Both the position numbers and the translations under genes were made by a program. The notes under the pieces were generated by a model that was not told where the DNA came from, searched no databases, and saw nothing but the letters and a program-made list of their open reading frames with translations. This document shows positions 28,176-36,900 of a stretch of 64,000 bases of DNA, in pieces. This stretch comes from Clostridia bacterium (lineage in GTDB: Bacteria; Bacillota; DAOUPZ01). The stretch covers positions 36,330-100,329 of the forward strand of contig DAOUPZ010000015.1 in assembly GCA_030625885.1 (NCBI GenBank), written 5' to 3'. Numbering within the stretch: the stretch's first letter is position 1; each line of letters begins with the position of its first letter.

Positions 28176-28823
28176 ATGAGCTTTTTAAATGAATGGATCC
28201 GTCATATTGTCACGCTCATTGTTTTTGCTGGTTTTATCGAAATGTTAATGCCTCATTCTGATATGAAAAGGTTTGTCAAAATGATTATGGGTTTGGTTAT
28301 TATTTTAGTCATTGTAAGTCCTTTGGGGAATTTAATGCGCGGTAACTGGGCGAATAATAGAGACGTTTTCGATATGCAGTCATTTTCGAATTGGGAAGAA
28401 ATTAAAGATGAGGGCTTTAAACTTCAAAAAGACAATATGGCAGATGCCAGAAAAACTTACCAACAAGTCTTAGAAAAGCAGATAAAAGGTTTTGTTCTTT
28501 CGCAAGATGGGGTAGGTGGTGCGGATGTAAATATTATATTGCAAGAAAATAAGAATGAGCAGATGAATGGTATTGAACATTTGGAAATTGGCATTATTCC
28601 AGCCGAGAAATCTTCAATTCACAAAGAGATTATAAGTGATGTTGAACCCGTCATCATTCAAACTTCTCATGTTACATCTAATCAAAGTTGTTTTAAAGAC
28701 AATGCGGCGATTAAAAAAAACAAATTGACTTCTAAAGTTAAGAATGCAGTCATACATTTTTTTAATTTACAAAATCAACAGATTGAAGTGTTTATGGTGG
28801 AGAATGAGGGGGTGAAAAAGTGA
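28176..28823 (+). CDS. spoIIIAF: Stage III sporulation protein AF
   Basis: A 215-residue protein with two N-terminal helices (about 8-24 and 35-52) and an extracellular domain with a ring-building fold. MPHSDMKRFVKMIMGLVIILVI is characteristic of the first part (residues about 25-46). It overlaps spoIIIAG by 4 bp (GTGA). Confidence 0.92.
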   Translation: MSFLNEWIRHIVTLIVFAGFIEMLMPHSDMKRFVKMIMGLVIILVIVSPLGNLMRGNWANNRDVFDMQSFSNWEEIKDEGFKLQKDNMADARKTYQQVLEKQIKGFVLSQDGVGGADVNIILQENKNEQMNGIEHLEIGIIPAEKSSIHKEIISDVEPVIIQTSHVTSNQSCFKDNAAIKKNKLTSKVKNAVIHFFNLQNQQIEVFMVENEGVKK

Positions 28824-29416
28824 GTATGAAAGGGTGGCTGGAACAATTAAATATAAAGGGGACTCAATTAAAAACAACCTATTGGTTGATTGTGTTAGCA
28901 ATAGTGGGAATCGGTATGATGATGATCTATAAGATGATATTGCCTTCGCCATCTGTTGAGCCTGTTATGAGTGTGAATAGTAAAAATACGGATAGTAGAA
29001 GCAGTACAGATGATCATGTAAAGACATGTGAACAGGAATGGGAAGAAGAATTACAACATAGCTTAGGTGCCATAGAAGGTGTTGGCGAAATTGTTGTCGA
29101 TGTTGCTATGGATGTCAGTCAGGAAATACACTATGCTGCCAATGAGGTGTGTGAAGTTAGAACAACTGAAGAAAAAGATACTCAGGGTGGAACGCGTAAA
29201 ATCACGGAACGAAAAGAGAACACTGATTTAGTGCTTCTCAACAATAATGCAGTACCTGTACCGATTAAAACGATGGGTTCTCAATTAAAAGGGGTACTCG
29301 TGGTAGCTGAAGGTGCAAGGAATTCTTATGTAAAGTTAGGTTTGGTACGAGCGGTGCAAACGGTTACCGGTTTGCCATCACATAAAATTACTATTATTGC
29401 AAAGGAGGTTCATTAA
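28820..29416 (+). CDS. spoIIIAG: Stage III sporulation protein AG
   Basis: A 198-residue protein: one helix (about 21-40), then a linker and a ring-building domain that forms a large ring in the intermembrane space. GAIEGVGEIVVDVAMDV and LKGVLVVAEGARNSYVKLGL are conserved segments. GTG start, coupled to spoIIIAF. Confidence 0.94.
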   Translation: MSMKGWLEQLNIKGTQLKTTYWLIVLAIVGIGMMMIYKMILPSPSVEPVMSVNSKNTDSRSSTDDHVKTCEQEWEEELQHSLGAIEGVGEIVVDVAMDVSQEIHYAANEVCEVRTTEEKDTQGGTRKITERKENTDLVLLNNNAVPVPIKTMGSQLKGVLVVAEGARNSYVKLGLVRAVQTVTGLPSHKITIIAKEVH

Positions 29417-29417
29417 G

Positions 29418-29942
29418 ATGAGTATTTCTTTTTGTGGCATAAAAAAATGGATTGTGTTGTTGATTGTTTTTGCGGTTGCAGTTGTGGGATTTAGCAGTAT
29501 GCGGTATTTAAAGGAAGAACAGGATATAACACAAGCCAATAATCAAGTAGAAGATATGGTGAAAAGCAAAGAGGTAGAACAACAGACAGCTGCCATTGAT
29601 TATTATGTTGAATACAAATTGGAACGGGATCGAATTCGGGATGAGCGACAAGAAATGTTACGGCAAATTATCAATAATCCTGAAACGGGTTTAGAAATGC
29701 GCCAACAAGCACAAAAGGAAGTGGTTGGTATTTCTCAAAACATTGAAAAAGAAATGGTGATAGAAAATCTAATAAAGGCGAAGGGTTTTGAAGATGCTGT
29801 TTTATTTATGGATCATGATGCGGCTCATGTTGTTGTCAAAGCTAAAAGCTTAGACGAAGGACAATTGGTGAAGATTGCTGATGTTGTGTCTCGGAATATG
29901 GATATCGCTTCAGAGAATGTAACGATTATTGCAAAAAAATAA
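29418..29942 (+). CDS. spoIIIAH: Stage III sporulation protein AH
   Basis: A 174-residue protein with one N-terminal helix and a YscJ/FliF-like ring domain that binds forespore SpoIIQ across the septum. RQEMLRQIINNPETG and a C-terminal VKIADVVSRNMDIASENVTI are conserved. ATG at 29418 has aaaggagg just upstream; earlier in-frame start rejected. spoIIQ is not in this window; many Clostridia lack it. Confidence 0.94.
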   Translation: MSISFCGIKKWIVLLIVFAVAVVGFSSMRYLKEEQDITQANNQVEDMVKSKEVEQQTAAIDYYVEYKLERDRIRDERQEMLRQIINNPETGLEMRQQAQKEVVGISQNIEKEMVIENLIKAKGFEDAVLFMDHDAAHVVVKAKSLDEGQLVKIADVVSRNMDIASENVTIIAKK

Positions 29943-30271
29943 ATAACAATGGCATAAAAATCCCCCACAGGGATATATATAATAGAGAAAATAACCGAGG
30001 ATGTTGTTAGTTGACGGTTTAAAGACTGAAAGATTTAAAAACGTTCTCAGTTGTCAGTTCTCAGACTTAAGGGCAAAGTATTACTTTTCTCTTTTAGTGT
30101 TGAGAACTGAGAGCCAGGAACAGAGAACGCTGGTTATTATTTTTTTATTTTTTGTTTCTTGCTTTAAGCCTTGAGCCTTAAGCTTTCGGCATCTTTCAAG
30201 AAGACGTTGTAACTTGTATCTCCTTTTGGTATAATAAGGTTACCGTGGAAAAAAACTTGGAGGTGGTATTG
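29943..30271. other. Repeat-bearing gap after spoIIIA
   Basis: No gene was found. CGTTCTCAGTTGTCAGTTCT at 30042 faces TGAGAACTGAGAGCC and AACAGAGAACG at 30100-30129 as an imperfect inverted repeat. TTAAGGGCAAA recurs from 18850. A weak TCCC/GGGA hairpin at 29960 could end the spoIIIA transcript. Confidence 0.5.
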
Positions 30272-30673
30272 GTGGGGGAAAGTTTCATCAATAATTCAGA
30301 AAATGCAATTGGCGCTGTACGGATTGCAAATGAAGTTGTAGGAATCATTGCTGGGCTGGCAGCAACGGAGATAGATGGTGTAGCCGGAATGAGCGGTGGA
30401 ATCGTTGGCGGTATAGCAGAAGTATTAGGGCGGAAAAATTTTTCTAAAGGTGTAAAAGTAGAAGTAGGCGAAAAACAGGCTGCCATTGATTTGTTTGTCA
30501 TTATGGAATATGGCGTTAAAATTCCTGAAGTGGCATGGGAAATTCAGACCAAGGTAAAAAATGGAATTGAGAATATGACTGGCTTAGAAGTTGTAGAAGT
30601 GAACGTTCATGTACAGGGTATTAACATTAAAGTAGAAGGAGAAATTGAAGAAGAGCCTTTACGTGTTCGCTAA
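30272..30673 (+). CDS. Asp23/Gls24 family envelope stress protein
   Basis: About 133 residues. The family motif IANEVVGIIAGLAATEIDGVAGMSGG is present in the first third (residues about 17-42), followed by GVKVEVGEKQAAIDLFVIMEYG and the C-terminal VVEVNVHVQGI. Asp23 proteins coat the inner membrane via AmaP, encoded just downstream. Start codons GTG 30272, TTG 30269 or GTG 30245 are all possible; 30272 is best spaced from ttggaggtgg. Confidence 0.9.
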   Translation: MGESFINNSENAIGAVRIANEVVGIIAGLAATEIDGVAGMSGGIVGGIAEVLGRKNFSKGVKVEVGEKQAAIDLFVIMEYGVKIPEVAWEIQTKVKNGIENMTGLEVVEVNVHVQGINIKVEGEIEEEPLRVR

Positions 30674-30676
30674 AAC

Positions 30677-30703
30677 AAACCCCCTTGTATCTTGAGGGGG
30701 TTT
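30677..30703. terminator. Terminator after Asp23 gene
   Basis: AAACCCCCTTG and AGGGGGTTT form a G/C-rich stem followed by TTTAAT; it should end at least part of the Asp23 transcript before amaP. Confidence 0.75.
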
Positions 30704-30776
30704 AATCTAATTTATAGCCTTGGTGAAAAAAGTAGGGCCTATCAATCTAAAGTTTGCCTGCTGGTTGCTGTCTGCT

Positions 30777-30798
30777 AAAAAAGCCTCAGGCTGTTTTT
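30777..30798. terminator. Hairpin before amaP
   Basis: AAAAAAGCCT-C-AGGCTGTTTTT, resembling the AAAAAACAGC/GCTGTTTTTT hairpin at 43431. It is part of a small set of similar terminator-like stems placed next to word repeats. Confidence 0.55.
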
Positions 30799-30829
30799 CT
30801 TATTAGCCGATAAGAAAGGGGATACAGGG

Positions 30830-31381
30830 ATGGGGTTATTCGATCGGATTATTTTAGCACTTTATACATTTTGTTTGGCATTTATTTCCTTGGGTGTTAT
30901 TCTAATAGGCGTACAAGCAGTACCGCTGGATATTTTTCAAAAGGTATTATTTTATCTATATGGCCGTTGGGATTTTGCCTTTATCGGTTTGGTTTTTTTT
31001 ATAGTCAGCATCCGTTTGCTCTTTTCTGGATTATCGCTTCGTAAAAGAAAGGCAGCTGGAATTGTTAAAGAGGGGAAAATGGGGGAATTGCGAATTTCTT
31101 TTGAAGCCATCCATCATATGGTTCAATATGCTGGTTATCAAATTCAGGGGATACAAGATATTAGAACAAGGGTGGATAATACGCCGGAAGGGGCTTTGCT
31201 GCATTTAGAACTTATTATTTCCCCGGGAACAAATCTTTCTGCTGTAACGTTGGAAGTACAGGAGAAAGTAAAAGAATATATTGAAACGATGGTTGACATT
31301 CCTGTAAAAGCGGTGCAAGTTTCTATTGGCCGTGTTAGCAGTGGGGGAAAGAAAATTGAAGAAAAGAAGCGTGTAAAGTAA
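30830..31381 (+). CDS. amaP: Alkaline shock membrane anchor protein AmaP
   Basis: A 183-residue protein with two membrane helices (about 7-28 and 47-68) and a cytoplasmic domain (residues 80-183) that resembles Asp23 (GALLHLELIISPG, VKEYIETMVDIPVKAVQV). It tethers Asp23 to the membrane. It precedes DUF2273, the third member of this set. Confidence 0.9.
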   Translation: MGLFDRIILALYTFCLAFISLGVILIGVQAVPLDIFQKVLFYLYGRWDFAFIGLVFFIVSIRLLFSGLSLRKRKAAGIVKEGKMGELRISFEAIHHMVQYAGYQIQGIQDIRTRVDNTPEGALLHLELIISPGTNLSAVTLEVQEKVKEYIETMVDIPVKAVQVSIGRVSSGGKKIEEKKRVK

Positions 31382-31417
31382 GAGAGCGTAGTCATTGAAA
31401 GGGAAGGAAGGTGGCCT

Positions 31418-31651
31418 ATGAAAGTTGATATCAAAGAAGAATGGGTAAACATTTGGCACCGCCATCAAGGGAAGATTATTGGAACAACGATCGGGATTAT
31501 CGTCGCCCTTTTGGTTATTGCTCTTGGGATTATAAAAGCAATATTTATTAGTGTTTGTGCAATGATTGGATATTTTTTAGGAAGAAATGTTGATGAAAGA
31601 CAAGATTTGGGAGATATATTAGAGCGTTTTTTGCCACCTGGATTACGGTAA
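31418..31651 (+). CDS. DUF2273 small membrane protein
   Basis: A 77-residue protein with one long or two short helices (about 18-54; GTTIGIIVALLVIALGI, VCAMIGYFLGRNVDE). DUF2273 proteins accompany Asp23 and AmaP. The start follows ggaaggaagg. Confidence 0.88.
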   Translation: MKVDIKEEWVNIWHRHQGKIIGTTIGIIVALLVIALGIIKAIFISVCAMIGYFLGRNVDERQDLGDILERFLPPGLR

Positions 31652-31670
31652 GGAATAAGGAGGTGTTTGT

Positions 31671-32069
31671 GTGAAACGGAGAAAATCTCGAGAGGAAGCC
31701 CTAAAATTATTATATCAAGGGGATATTCAAAGAGTTGACGTACGTGAATTGTTAGAACAAGATGTTTTATCAGAAGATGGAGAACAAACCCAAGGCGATG
31801 CATTTAGCATAGGATTGGTAGAGGGCGTAATGAAAAATCGCTTAGAAATAGATGAAAAAATCAAGCGCTTTGCAATAGATTGGTCTTTGGAACGCATGTC
31901 CCCCATTGACCGTAATGTTTTGCGTATTGCGGTATATGAAATATTGTACTGTGACGATATTCCTATTGGGGTTTCTATAAATGAAGCAGTAGAATTAGCC
32001 AAAAAATACAGTACGGAAACGTCAGGAAAGTTTGTCAATGGAATTTTAGGAAAAATATCCAAACAATAG
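31671..32069 (+). CDS. nusB: Transcription antitermination factor NusB
   Basis: A 132-residue all-helical RNA-binding protein of rRNA antitermination. RRKSREEALKLLYQGDIQ at the start, WSLERMSPIDRNVLRIAVYE in the core and the C-terminal SINEAVELAKKYSTETSGKF all fit. The GTG start follows aaggaggtg. The order Asp23-amaP-DUF2273-nusB-folD is typical of Clostridia. Confidence 0.95.
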   Translation: MKRRKSREEALKLLYQGDIQRVDVRELLEQDVLSEDGEQTQGDAFSIGLVEGVMKNRLEIDEKIKRFAIDWSLERMSPIDRNVLRIAVYEILYCDDIPIGVSINEAVELAKKYSTETSGKFVNGILGKISKQ

Positions 32070-32139
32070 CATAGAACTTCTCTCACATTCCTCTTTTCGT
32101 ACTCATATTTATATATGGAAGGGTCCGAGAGGGGAGGAA

Positions 32140-32283
32140 ATGATGATGAGATTATTAATCTGTGCATTGATATTAGGAATTTTAATTGGATATTTTGTGC
32201 CCTTGATTTATACATTTTTTATTTGTTGTGGAATTTGCCTTGGTTTTATTGTGTGTTGTTATTTTCAACGACGTTGTTTATGA
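32140..32283 (+). CDS. Cys-rich membrane microprotein (about 47 aa)
   Basis: Three consecutive ATG codons at 32140, 32143 and 32146 follow a strong ggggagga site. They open a frame of 45-47 residues, MRLLICALILGILIGYFVP then IYTFFICCGICLGFIVCCYF and QRRCL, which is two hydrophobic helices with six or seven cysteines. A longer open frame at 32115 in another phase lacks a ribosome site. It lies between nusB and folD. The function is unknown. Confidence 0.6.
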   Translation: MMMRLLICALILGILIGYFVPLIYTFFICCGICLGFIVCCYFQRRCL

Positions 32284-32439
32284 AGCAAAACATGAGGGAA
32301 TGTCTGGAAATTAAATGAATCCAGGCATTTTTGCTTTCTATTTGTAATTTAATCTGCTTTTATGGGGAAAATAGGATAATGCTTAGAGAAAAAATTCACT
32401 AGAAATCATGTTGTATATGACGAAGGAAGGGGATTTAAA

Positions 32440-33276
32440 ATGACAGCAAAGATAATTGATGGGAAATTAGTAGCACAAAATATTCGCGCAAAATTGAAAG
32501 AGGAAACCATAAAGTTAAAAGAAAAAGGCATTACACCGGGACTGGCAGTGGTTTTGGTTGGGAATAATCCGGCTTCGGAAGCGTATGTGAAGATGAAAGT
32601 AAAAGCGTGCGGAGAAGTAGGCATTTTCTCAGAGAAGCATCATTTGGAAGTAGATACAAAGGAACAGGACTTATTGAATTTGATAGAAAGTTTAAACCAG
32701 AGAAAGGATATCCATGGTATTCTTGTCCAGCTGCCTTTGCCTGAGCAAATAGATACGACAAAAGTTATTCTGGCGATTGATCCTAAAAAGGATATTGATG
32801 GATTCCATCCTACAAATATTGGGAATTTTCATATTGGCATGCCCGCTTTTATACCTTGTACACCATACGGTGTATTGAAATTAATCGAGACAACAGGGAT
32901 CGATATTGCGGGTAAAGATGTAACTGTGGTAGGGGCAAGTAACTTAGTAGGTAAGCCTGCTGCATTTCTTATGCTTCAGGAAGGGGCAACCGTGACAATC
33001 TGTCATAAATTAACACGTGATTTGGCATTGCATACCCGCAAAGCAGATATTCTAATTGTGGCTGTAGGCTATCCGGGTCTCATAACAGCGGATATGGTAA
33101 AAGAAGGTGCTTGTGTTATTGATGTGGGAACAACGAAAGTAGAAGGAAAATTAAAAGGCGATGTTGAATTTGAAGAAGTAAAGGAAAAAGCAGGATGGAT
33201 TACACCAGTTCCAGGCGGGGTTGGTCCAATGACAATTACGATGTTACTTTATAATACCATCGAGGCGGTGAAATAA
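32440..33276 (+). CDS. folD: Methylene-THF dehydrogenase/cyclohydrolase
   Basis: A 278-residue bifunctional enzyme that interconverts methylene-, methenyl- and formyl-tetrahydrofolate with NADP. The catalytic tyrosine and lysine lie in SEAYVKMKVKACGE, the glutamine and aspartate in GILVQLPLP and PKKDIDGFHP, and the nucleotide fold has VVGASNLVGKPAA. PGGVGPMTI ends the signature. In an anaerobe it may also serve the Wood-Ljungdahl methyl branch, but no other gene of that route is here. Confidence 0.97.
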   Translation: MTAKIIDGKLVAQNIRAKLKEETIKLKEKGITPGLAVVLVGNNPASEAYVKMKVKACGEVGIFSEKHHLEVDTKEQDLLNLIESLNQRKDIHGILVQLPLPEQIDTTKVILAIDPKKDIDGFHPTNIGNFHIGMPAFIPCTPYGVLKLIETTGIDIAGKDVTVVGASNLVGKPAAFLMLQEGATVTICHKLTRDLALHTRKADILIVAVGYPGLITADMVKEGACVIDVGTTKVEGKLKGDVEFEEVKEKAGWITPVPGGVGPMTITMLLYNTIEAVK

Positions 33277-33289
33277 AATTAGTGGGTAT

Positions 33290-34474
33290 GTGTTTACGGT
33301 AGGAGAATTAAATCAATATATAAAAGAAATATTAGAAAATAACATAACATTGCAGCATGTTTGGTTAAAAGGGGAATTGTCAAACTTTAAGCATCATTCT
33401 TCTGGACATATGTATTTTACATTAAAAGATGAAAGTTCTTGTTTAAAGGGGATCATGTTTCGGGGTAAGAATATTTGTTTGCGTTTTAAGCCTGAGAATG
33501 GAATGAAGGTTATTGTGTATGGTTCTATAGGTGTGTATGAAAAAAGTGGACAATATCAATTATATGCGGAAGAAATGATTCCTGATGGTGTAGGTGCGCT
33601 GCATGTTGCTTTTGAACAATTAAAAGGAAAGTTGGAACGAGAAGGTTTATTTGATGCCGATCAAAAGAAGGGGTTGCCAACTTTTCCTCGGCGTATAGGT
33701 ATTATTACATCTCCTACCGGAGCAGCTATTCATGATATGTTAACAGTTATTGAGCGGCGTTATTGCGGGGTAGAGGTTATACTCTACCCTGTTCGTGTTC
33801 AAGGTAGAGAGGCACCGGGGGAAATTGCTCAAGGTATCGATGAAATGAATCGTTTGGGAGGTATTGATGTTTTAATTATGGGTCGTGGCGGCGGCTCTTT
33901 AGAGGAATTATGGGCTTTTAATGAAGAAATCGTGGCACGAAAGATTTTTGCTTCAAAGATTCCTGTTGTTTCTGCAGTAGGGCATGAAACGGATTACACG
34001 ATAGCTGATTTTGTGGCAGATATGAGAGCACCCACACCTTCTGCTGCTGCTGAAGTGGTTGTGCCTGAAAAGGCTCAGATGTTACAGTATCTATCTAGTT
34101 ATCGTGAAAGTTTGACAAGCAAGATGAAATTGAGGCTGTTAATGATGATTAATGAAGTAGAACAATATAAAGAGCGTCTCAAGAAGTTAGGACCTGCTCA
34201 AAAAATTGAGCAGCAGGCCGCTGATCTGGAAGAACTTTTAGATAAAATGAACCAGCAAATATTAGTACATATTGAGAAAGATAAATGTCATCTTAAACAT
34301 TTGAAAGAAAAAATGGAAATTTTGAATCCACGATCAATTTTAATGCGTGGTTATAGCATTTGCTGTCGTGAGGACAATGGGGAAATCATTATGGATCAAA
34401 AGCAGGTCAAACAAGGTGATATATTAGAAATTATTTTTCACCAAGGAAACAAGATGGTAAGAGTGGAGGATTAG
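33290..34474 (+). CDS. xseA: Exodeoxyribonuclease VII large subunit
   Basis: A 394-residue catalytic subunit. The OB-fold begins TVGELNQYIKEIL, with LKGELSNFKHHSSGHMYFTLKD. The catalytic part includes GIITSPTGAAIHDM, RGGGSLEELWAFN, AVGHETDYTIADFVAD and RAPTPSAAAE. A GTG start at 33290 has a weak ribosome site. Next is xseB, 12 bp away. Confidence 0.95.
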   Translation: MFTVGELNQYIKEILENNITLQHVWLKGELSNFKHHSSGHMYFTLKDESSCLKGIMFRGKNICLRFKPENGMKVIVYGSIGVYEKSGQYQLYAEEMIPDGVGALHVAFEQLKGKLEREGLFDADQKKGLPTFPRRIGIITSPTGAAIHDMLTVIERRYCGVEVILYPVRVQGREAPGEIAQGIDEMNRLGGIDVLIMGRGGGSLEELWAFNEEIVARKIFASKIPVVSAVGHETDYTIADFVADMRAPTPSAAAEVVVPEKAQMLQYLSSYRESLTSKMKLRLLMMINEVEQYKERLKKLGPAQKIEQQAADLEELLDKMNQQILVHIEKDKCHLKHLKEKMEILNPRSILMRGYSICCREDNGEIIMDQKQVKQGDILEIIFHQGNKMVRVED

Positions 34475-34486
34475 GGGGCATTTGAA

Positions 34487-34729
34487 ATGGAGCAGGAAAA
34501 AAGTTTTTCTTTAGAAGAGGCTTTTAAGCAATTAGAAGAGATCGCGAGTGCATTAGAAGAGGGTAATCTTTCTTTGATGGAATCTTTAGAAAAGTATGAA
34601 GAAGGTATGAAATTGGCTGGGTTATGTGAGCAGCATTTAAATGCCATGGTGCTTAAAGTGGATCAAGTTGTAAAAAGTAAAGAAGAAATGTCTTTGCAGC
34701 CTGTATTTTGGAAGGAGAATGAAGCGTGA
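34487..34729 (+). CDS. xseB: Exodeoxyribonuclease VII small subunit
   Basis: An 80-residue helical protein with SLEEAFKQLEEIASALEEG and LMESLEKYEEGMKLA, the XseB coiled coil. It overlaps ispA by 4 bp. Confidence 0.95.
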   Translation: MEQEKSFSLEEAFKQLEEIASALEEGNLSLMESLEKYEEGMKLAGLCEQHLNAMVLKVDQVVKSKEEMSLQPVFWKENEA

Positions 34730-35619
34730 AAAATTTTAATGAGCAATTAAGTGAAAACATCCGCCAAATCGATGCTGCATTAGATCAATACTTACCTAAA
34801 CAAGATACATATCCTTCCATGATTCATGAAGCAATGCGTTATAGTGTTTTTGCAGGCGGAAAGCGTCTTCGCCCTATTTTATTATTAGAAGCATGTCGTT
34901 GTTGCGGGGGGGCGGTCGATGTTGCGATGCCTTTTGCGTGTGCAGTAGAATTTATTCATACTTATTCTTTGATTCATGATGATCTACCTGCTATGGATAA
35001 TGATGATTATAGACGTGGAAAATTGACAAATCATAAAGTGTATGGAGAAGGAATGGCTATTTTAGCGGGTGATGCGTTGTTGCATTCAGCAGTAGAATTA
35101 ATGAGTGATGTGTGTTTAAATCCTGATATATCTCCTGATATCCGCTTGAAAATCATTCATGAGGTTATGGTGGGTGCAGGAACGATGGGGATGATTGGTG
35201 GTCAGGTGGTGGATCTTTCAGAAGAAGGGAAAAAAACATCTGCAGATACATTAAAATACATTCATGCTCACAAAACGGGTGCGCTGATTCGTATTTCTCT
35301 TCTTGCGGGAGCACGATGCGGAGGTGCTTCTTTAGAAGCTTTAGAACATATGAAGGCTTTTGGTAATCATATTGGCTTAGCGTTTCAGATTGTAGATGAT
35401 ATATTGGATGTGGTTGGGGACGAAAAGAAATTAGGAAAACAGGTTGGCAGTGATGAGAAGAACCAAAAAGCAACTTATCCTGCCCTTTATGGTATGCAGG
35501 CGTCTAAAGAAATGGCCCAAAAGGCGTTGAATGATGCACTTAAATCATTGGAAAGCTGGGGAGAAGAAGGAGAATTTTTACGATCTTTGGCCAAATACAT
35601 GGTTATTCGTGACTATTAA
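34726..35619 (+). CDS. ispA: Polyprenyl (farnesyl) diphosphate synthase
   Basis: A 297-residue trans-prenyltransferase condensing isopentenyl diphosphate with allylic diphosphates. The first aspartate-rich motif is LIHDDLPAMDNDDYRRG, and the second is FQIVDDILDVVGD. FAGGKRLRP and HAHKTGAL bind diphosphate. Residues before the first motif suggest a C15 product, but chain length is inferred. In OLE-bearing species the OLE RNA often follows ispA. Confidence 0.94.
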   Translation: MKNFNEQLSENIRQIDAALDQYLPKQDTYPSMIHEAMRYSVFAGGKRLRPILLLEACRCCGGAVDVAMPFACAVEFIHTYSLIHDDLPAMDNDDYRRGKLTNHKVYGEGMAILAGDALLHSAVELMSDVCLNPDISPDIRLKIIHEVMVGAGTMGMIGGQVVDLSEEGKKTSADTLKYIHAHKTGALIRISLLAGARCGGASLEALEHMKAFGNHIGLAFQIVDDILDVVGDEKKLGKQVGSDEKNQKATYPALYGMQASKEMAQKALNDALKSLESWGEEGEFLRSLAKYMVIRDY

Positions 35620-35633
35620 AAGGGGAAGAGAAG

Positions 35634-36074
35634 ATGATTGGAGAGTTATTTACCAATAGAGTGTTGACAATTTCAATTTCATCATGGTTTGTAGCGCAGG
35701 CAGCAAAGGTTTTACTGGTTCTCTTTAAGCAAAGTCGTTTGGATTTTAGGCGATTTGTTGGATCGGGTGGTATGCCAAGTTCTCATTCTGCATTTGTAAT
35801 GGCATTGGCTACTTGTATGGGTCTTCATGATGGGTTTGATTCACCTATTTTTGCGTTTGCGCTGGTCTTTGCTCTGGTTACTATGTATGATGCAGCAGGT
35901 GTACGGCATGCAGCTGGTAAACAGGCTGAGACGCTCAATAAAATTGTTGATGAAATGTTTTTACATGATCGTAATCTGAGAGAGAAGCGCTTGAAGGAGC
36001 TTTTGGGTCATACGCCTAAAGAGGTTTTTGTAGGTGCATTATTGGGGATATTTATGGCAATGTTATTTTACTAA
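35634..36074 (+). CDS. Divergent PAP2 family membrane protein (DUF212)
   Basis: A 146-residue membrane protein with three or four helices. The divergent acid-phosphatase motif SGGMPSSHSAFVMALAT and DAAGVRHAAGKQAE-TLN are present. The family (YuiD of Bacillus) is thought to act on lipid-linked phosphates but is not well characterised. Its place between ispA and the OLE RNA may link it to isoprenoid or lipid metabolism, or it may be a bystander. Confidence 0.88.
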   Translation: MIGELFTNRVLTISISSWFVAQAAKVLLVLFKQSRLDFRRFVGSGGMPSSHSAFVMALATCMGLHDGFDSPIFAFALVFALVTMYDAAGVRHAAGKQAETLNKIVDEMFLHDRNLREKRLKELLGHTPKEVFVGALLGIFMAMLFY

Positions 36075-36076
36075 TT

Positions 36077-36105
36077 TTGCAAATTTTTGTGTATTTTGAT
36101 ATAAT
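36077..36105 (+). promoter_or_regulatory. Promoter of the OLE RNA
   Basis: TTGCAA at 36077-36082 and TATAAT at 36100-36105 are spaced by 17 bp. Start of transcription would fall near 36112, just before the closing stem of the OLE RNA, so the RNA need not depend on the upstream operon. Confidence 0.7.
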
Positions 36106-36114
36106 ATAGTTTCT

Positions 36115-36717
36115 GATAGGTGGTGCAGTATCCTAGTCAGGTTTCCTCTTTCGAAGACGGGGCTAAAAATCCGTAAAGGGCACATCGATGAAGTTCCTGG
36201 TGTTGGCTTCTGACGCCCAGTCGGGGGCTTATGCTGGGAGTTAAGGTTGTGGGGCAATCCATAAAGGCATATGGTGATCACCCTACTTCCGTGGAGACCC
36301 AAGTTTGTGGGGATATTCCTTACGGCTTGGGGTTTAAACCTGCATGCGGTACATGAATTCTTAAAGAAAAAATTGTGTTGGGTGTAGTGTAGCCTGCCTT
36401 GAGTGGGAAAGCGTGGATCAGAGATTAACTTTATCCAGTTCTTGCGCGCAACTGGGTATTAGTTGTGGACTCTGCGAAACCTTTGTTGCAAAAGAGGATA
36501 GAATACAGGAAAACTGCTAAGGAAAACTTCTAGGCTGTCCTACTGGCGTATATTGGGGATTAAAGTGTGAGCTAAGTGGCGATCTAGCGCTATGTCACGG
36601 TAACAACATAGATAGAATTTTAAAGGGAAACCGCCAATACGGTGACGTTTGGTAATTCTTTGGGAAAACCTGCTGGACCTAAGCCGCAGTATTTACCTGA
36701 TAATACGACCACCTATC
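36115..36717 (+). ncRNA. ole: OLE RNA (ornate, large, extremophilic RNA)
   Basis: About 603 nt without an open frame, rich in conserved-looking purine stretches and bounded by a perfect closing stem (GATAGGTGGT at 36115 with ACCACCTATC at 36708-36717). Size, closing stem and place between ispA and oapA-dxs match the known OLE RNA class. Inner pairings are visible, for example CTATGT 36590 with ACATAG 36606, and TGGCG 36577 with CGCCA 36632. OLE forms a membrane ribonucleoprotein with OapA and is tied to stress tolerance (ethanol, cold, magnesium) in Bacillus halodurans. I recognise it by context and ends; I could not run a covariance search. Confidence 0.88.
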
Positions 36718-36775
36718 AACTTTTATGGAATTTAAAATTTAAAATTAAAAAAACAAATATATAATATATTTAATA

Positions 36776-36811
36776 GAGGGACACACCGGTGGTACATCGT
36801 AAAATGCCCTT
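36776..36811 (+). repeat. Degenerate REP-like element
   Basis: AGGGACACACCGGTGGTACA then TCGTAAAATGCCCT is a weaker relative of the REP-like family at 12409 and 40295. It lies between the OLE RNA and oapA. Confidence 0.45.
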
Positions 36812-36900
36812 TGGTGCGCAGGTTGGTTAAAAATAGATGAATAAGGAATATAATACATAAAATATTATTAACTTGATATAATTAAAGGAGAGAGTTTATC

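Noticed and set aside
32115..32318. A 67-codon frame overlapping the microprotein
   Set aside because: It lacks a ribosome site, while the other phase has a strong one and a clean two-helix pattern.
36115..36717. A riboswitch or RNase P/tmRNA reading of the large RNA
   Set aside because: No tmRNA tag frame or RNase P core motif is evident, and the ispA/oapA/dxs neighbourhood and length fit OLE.
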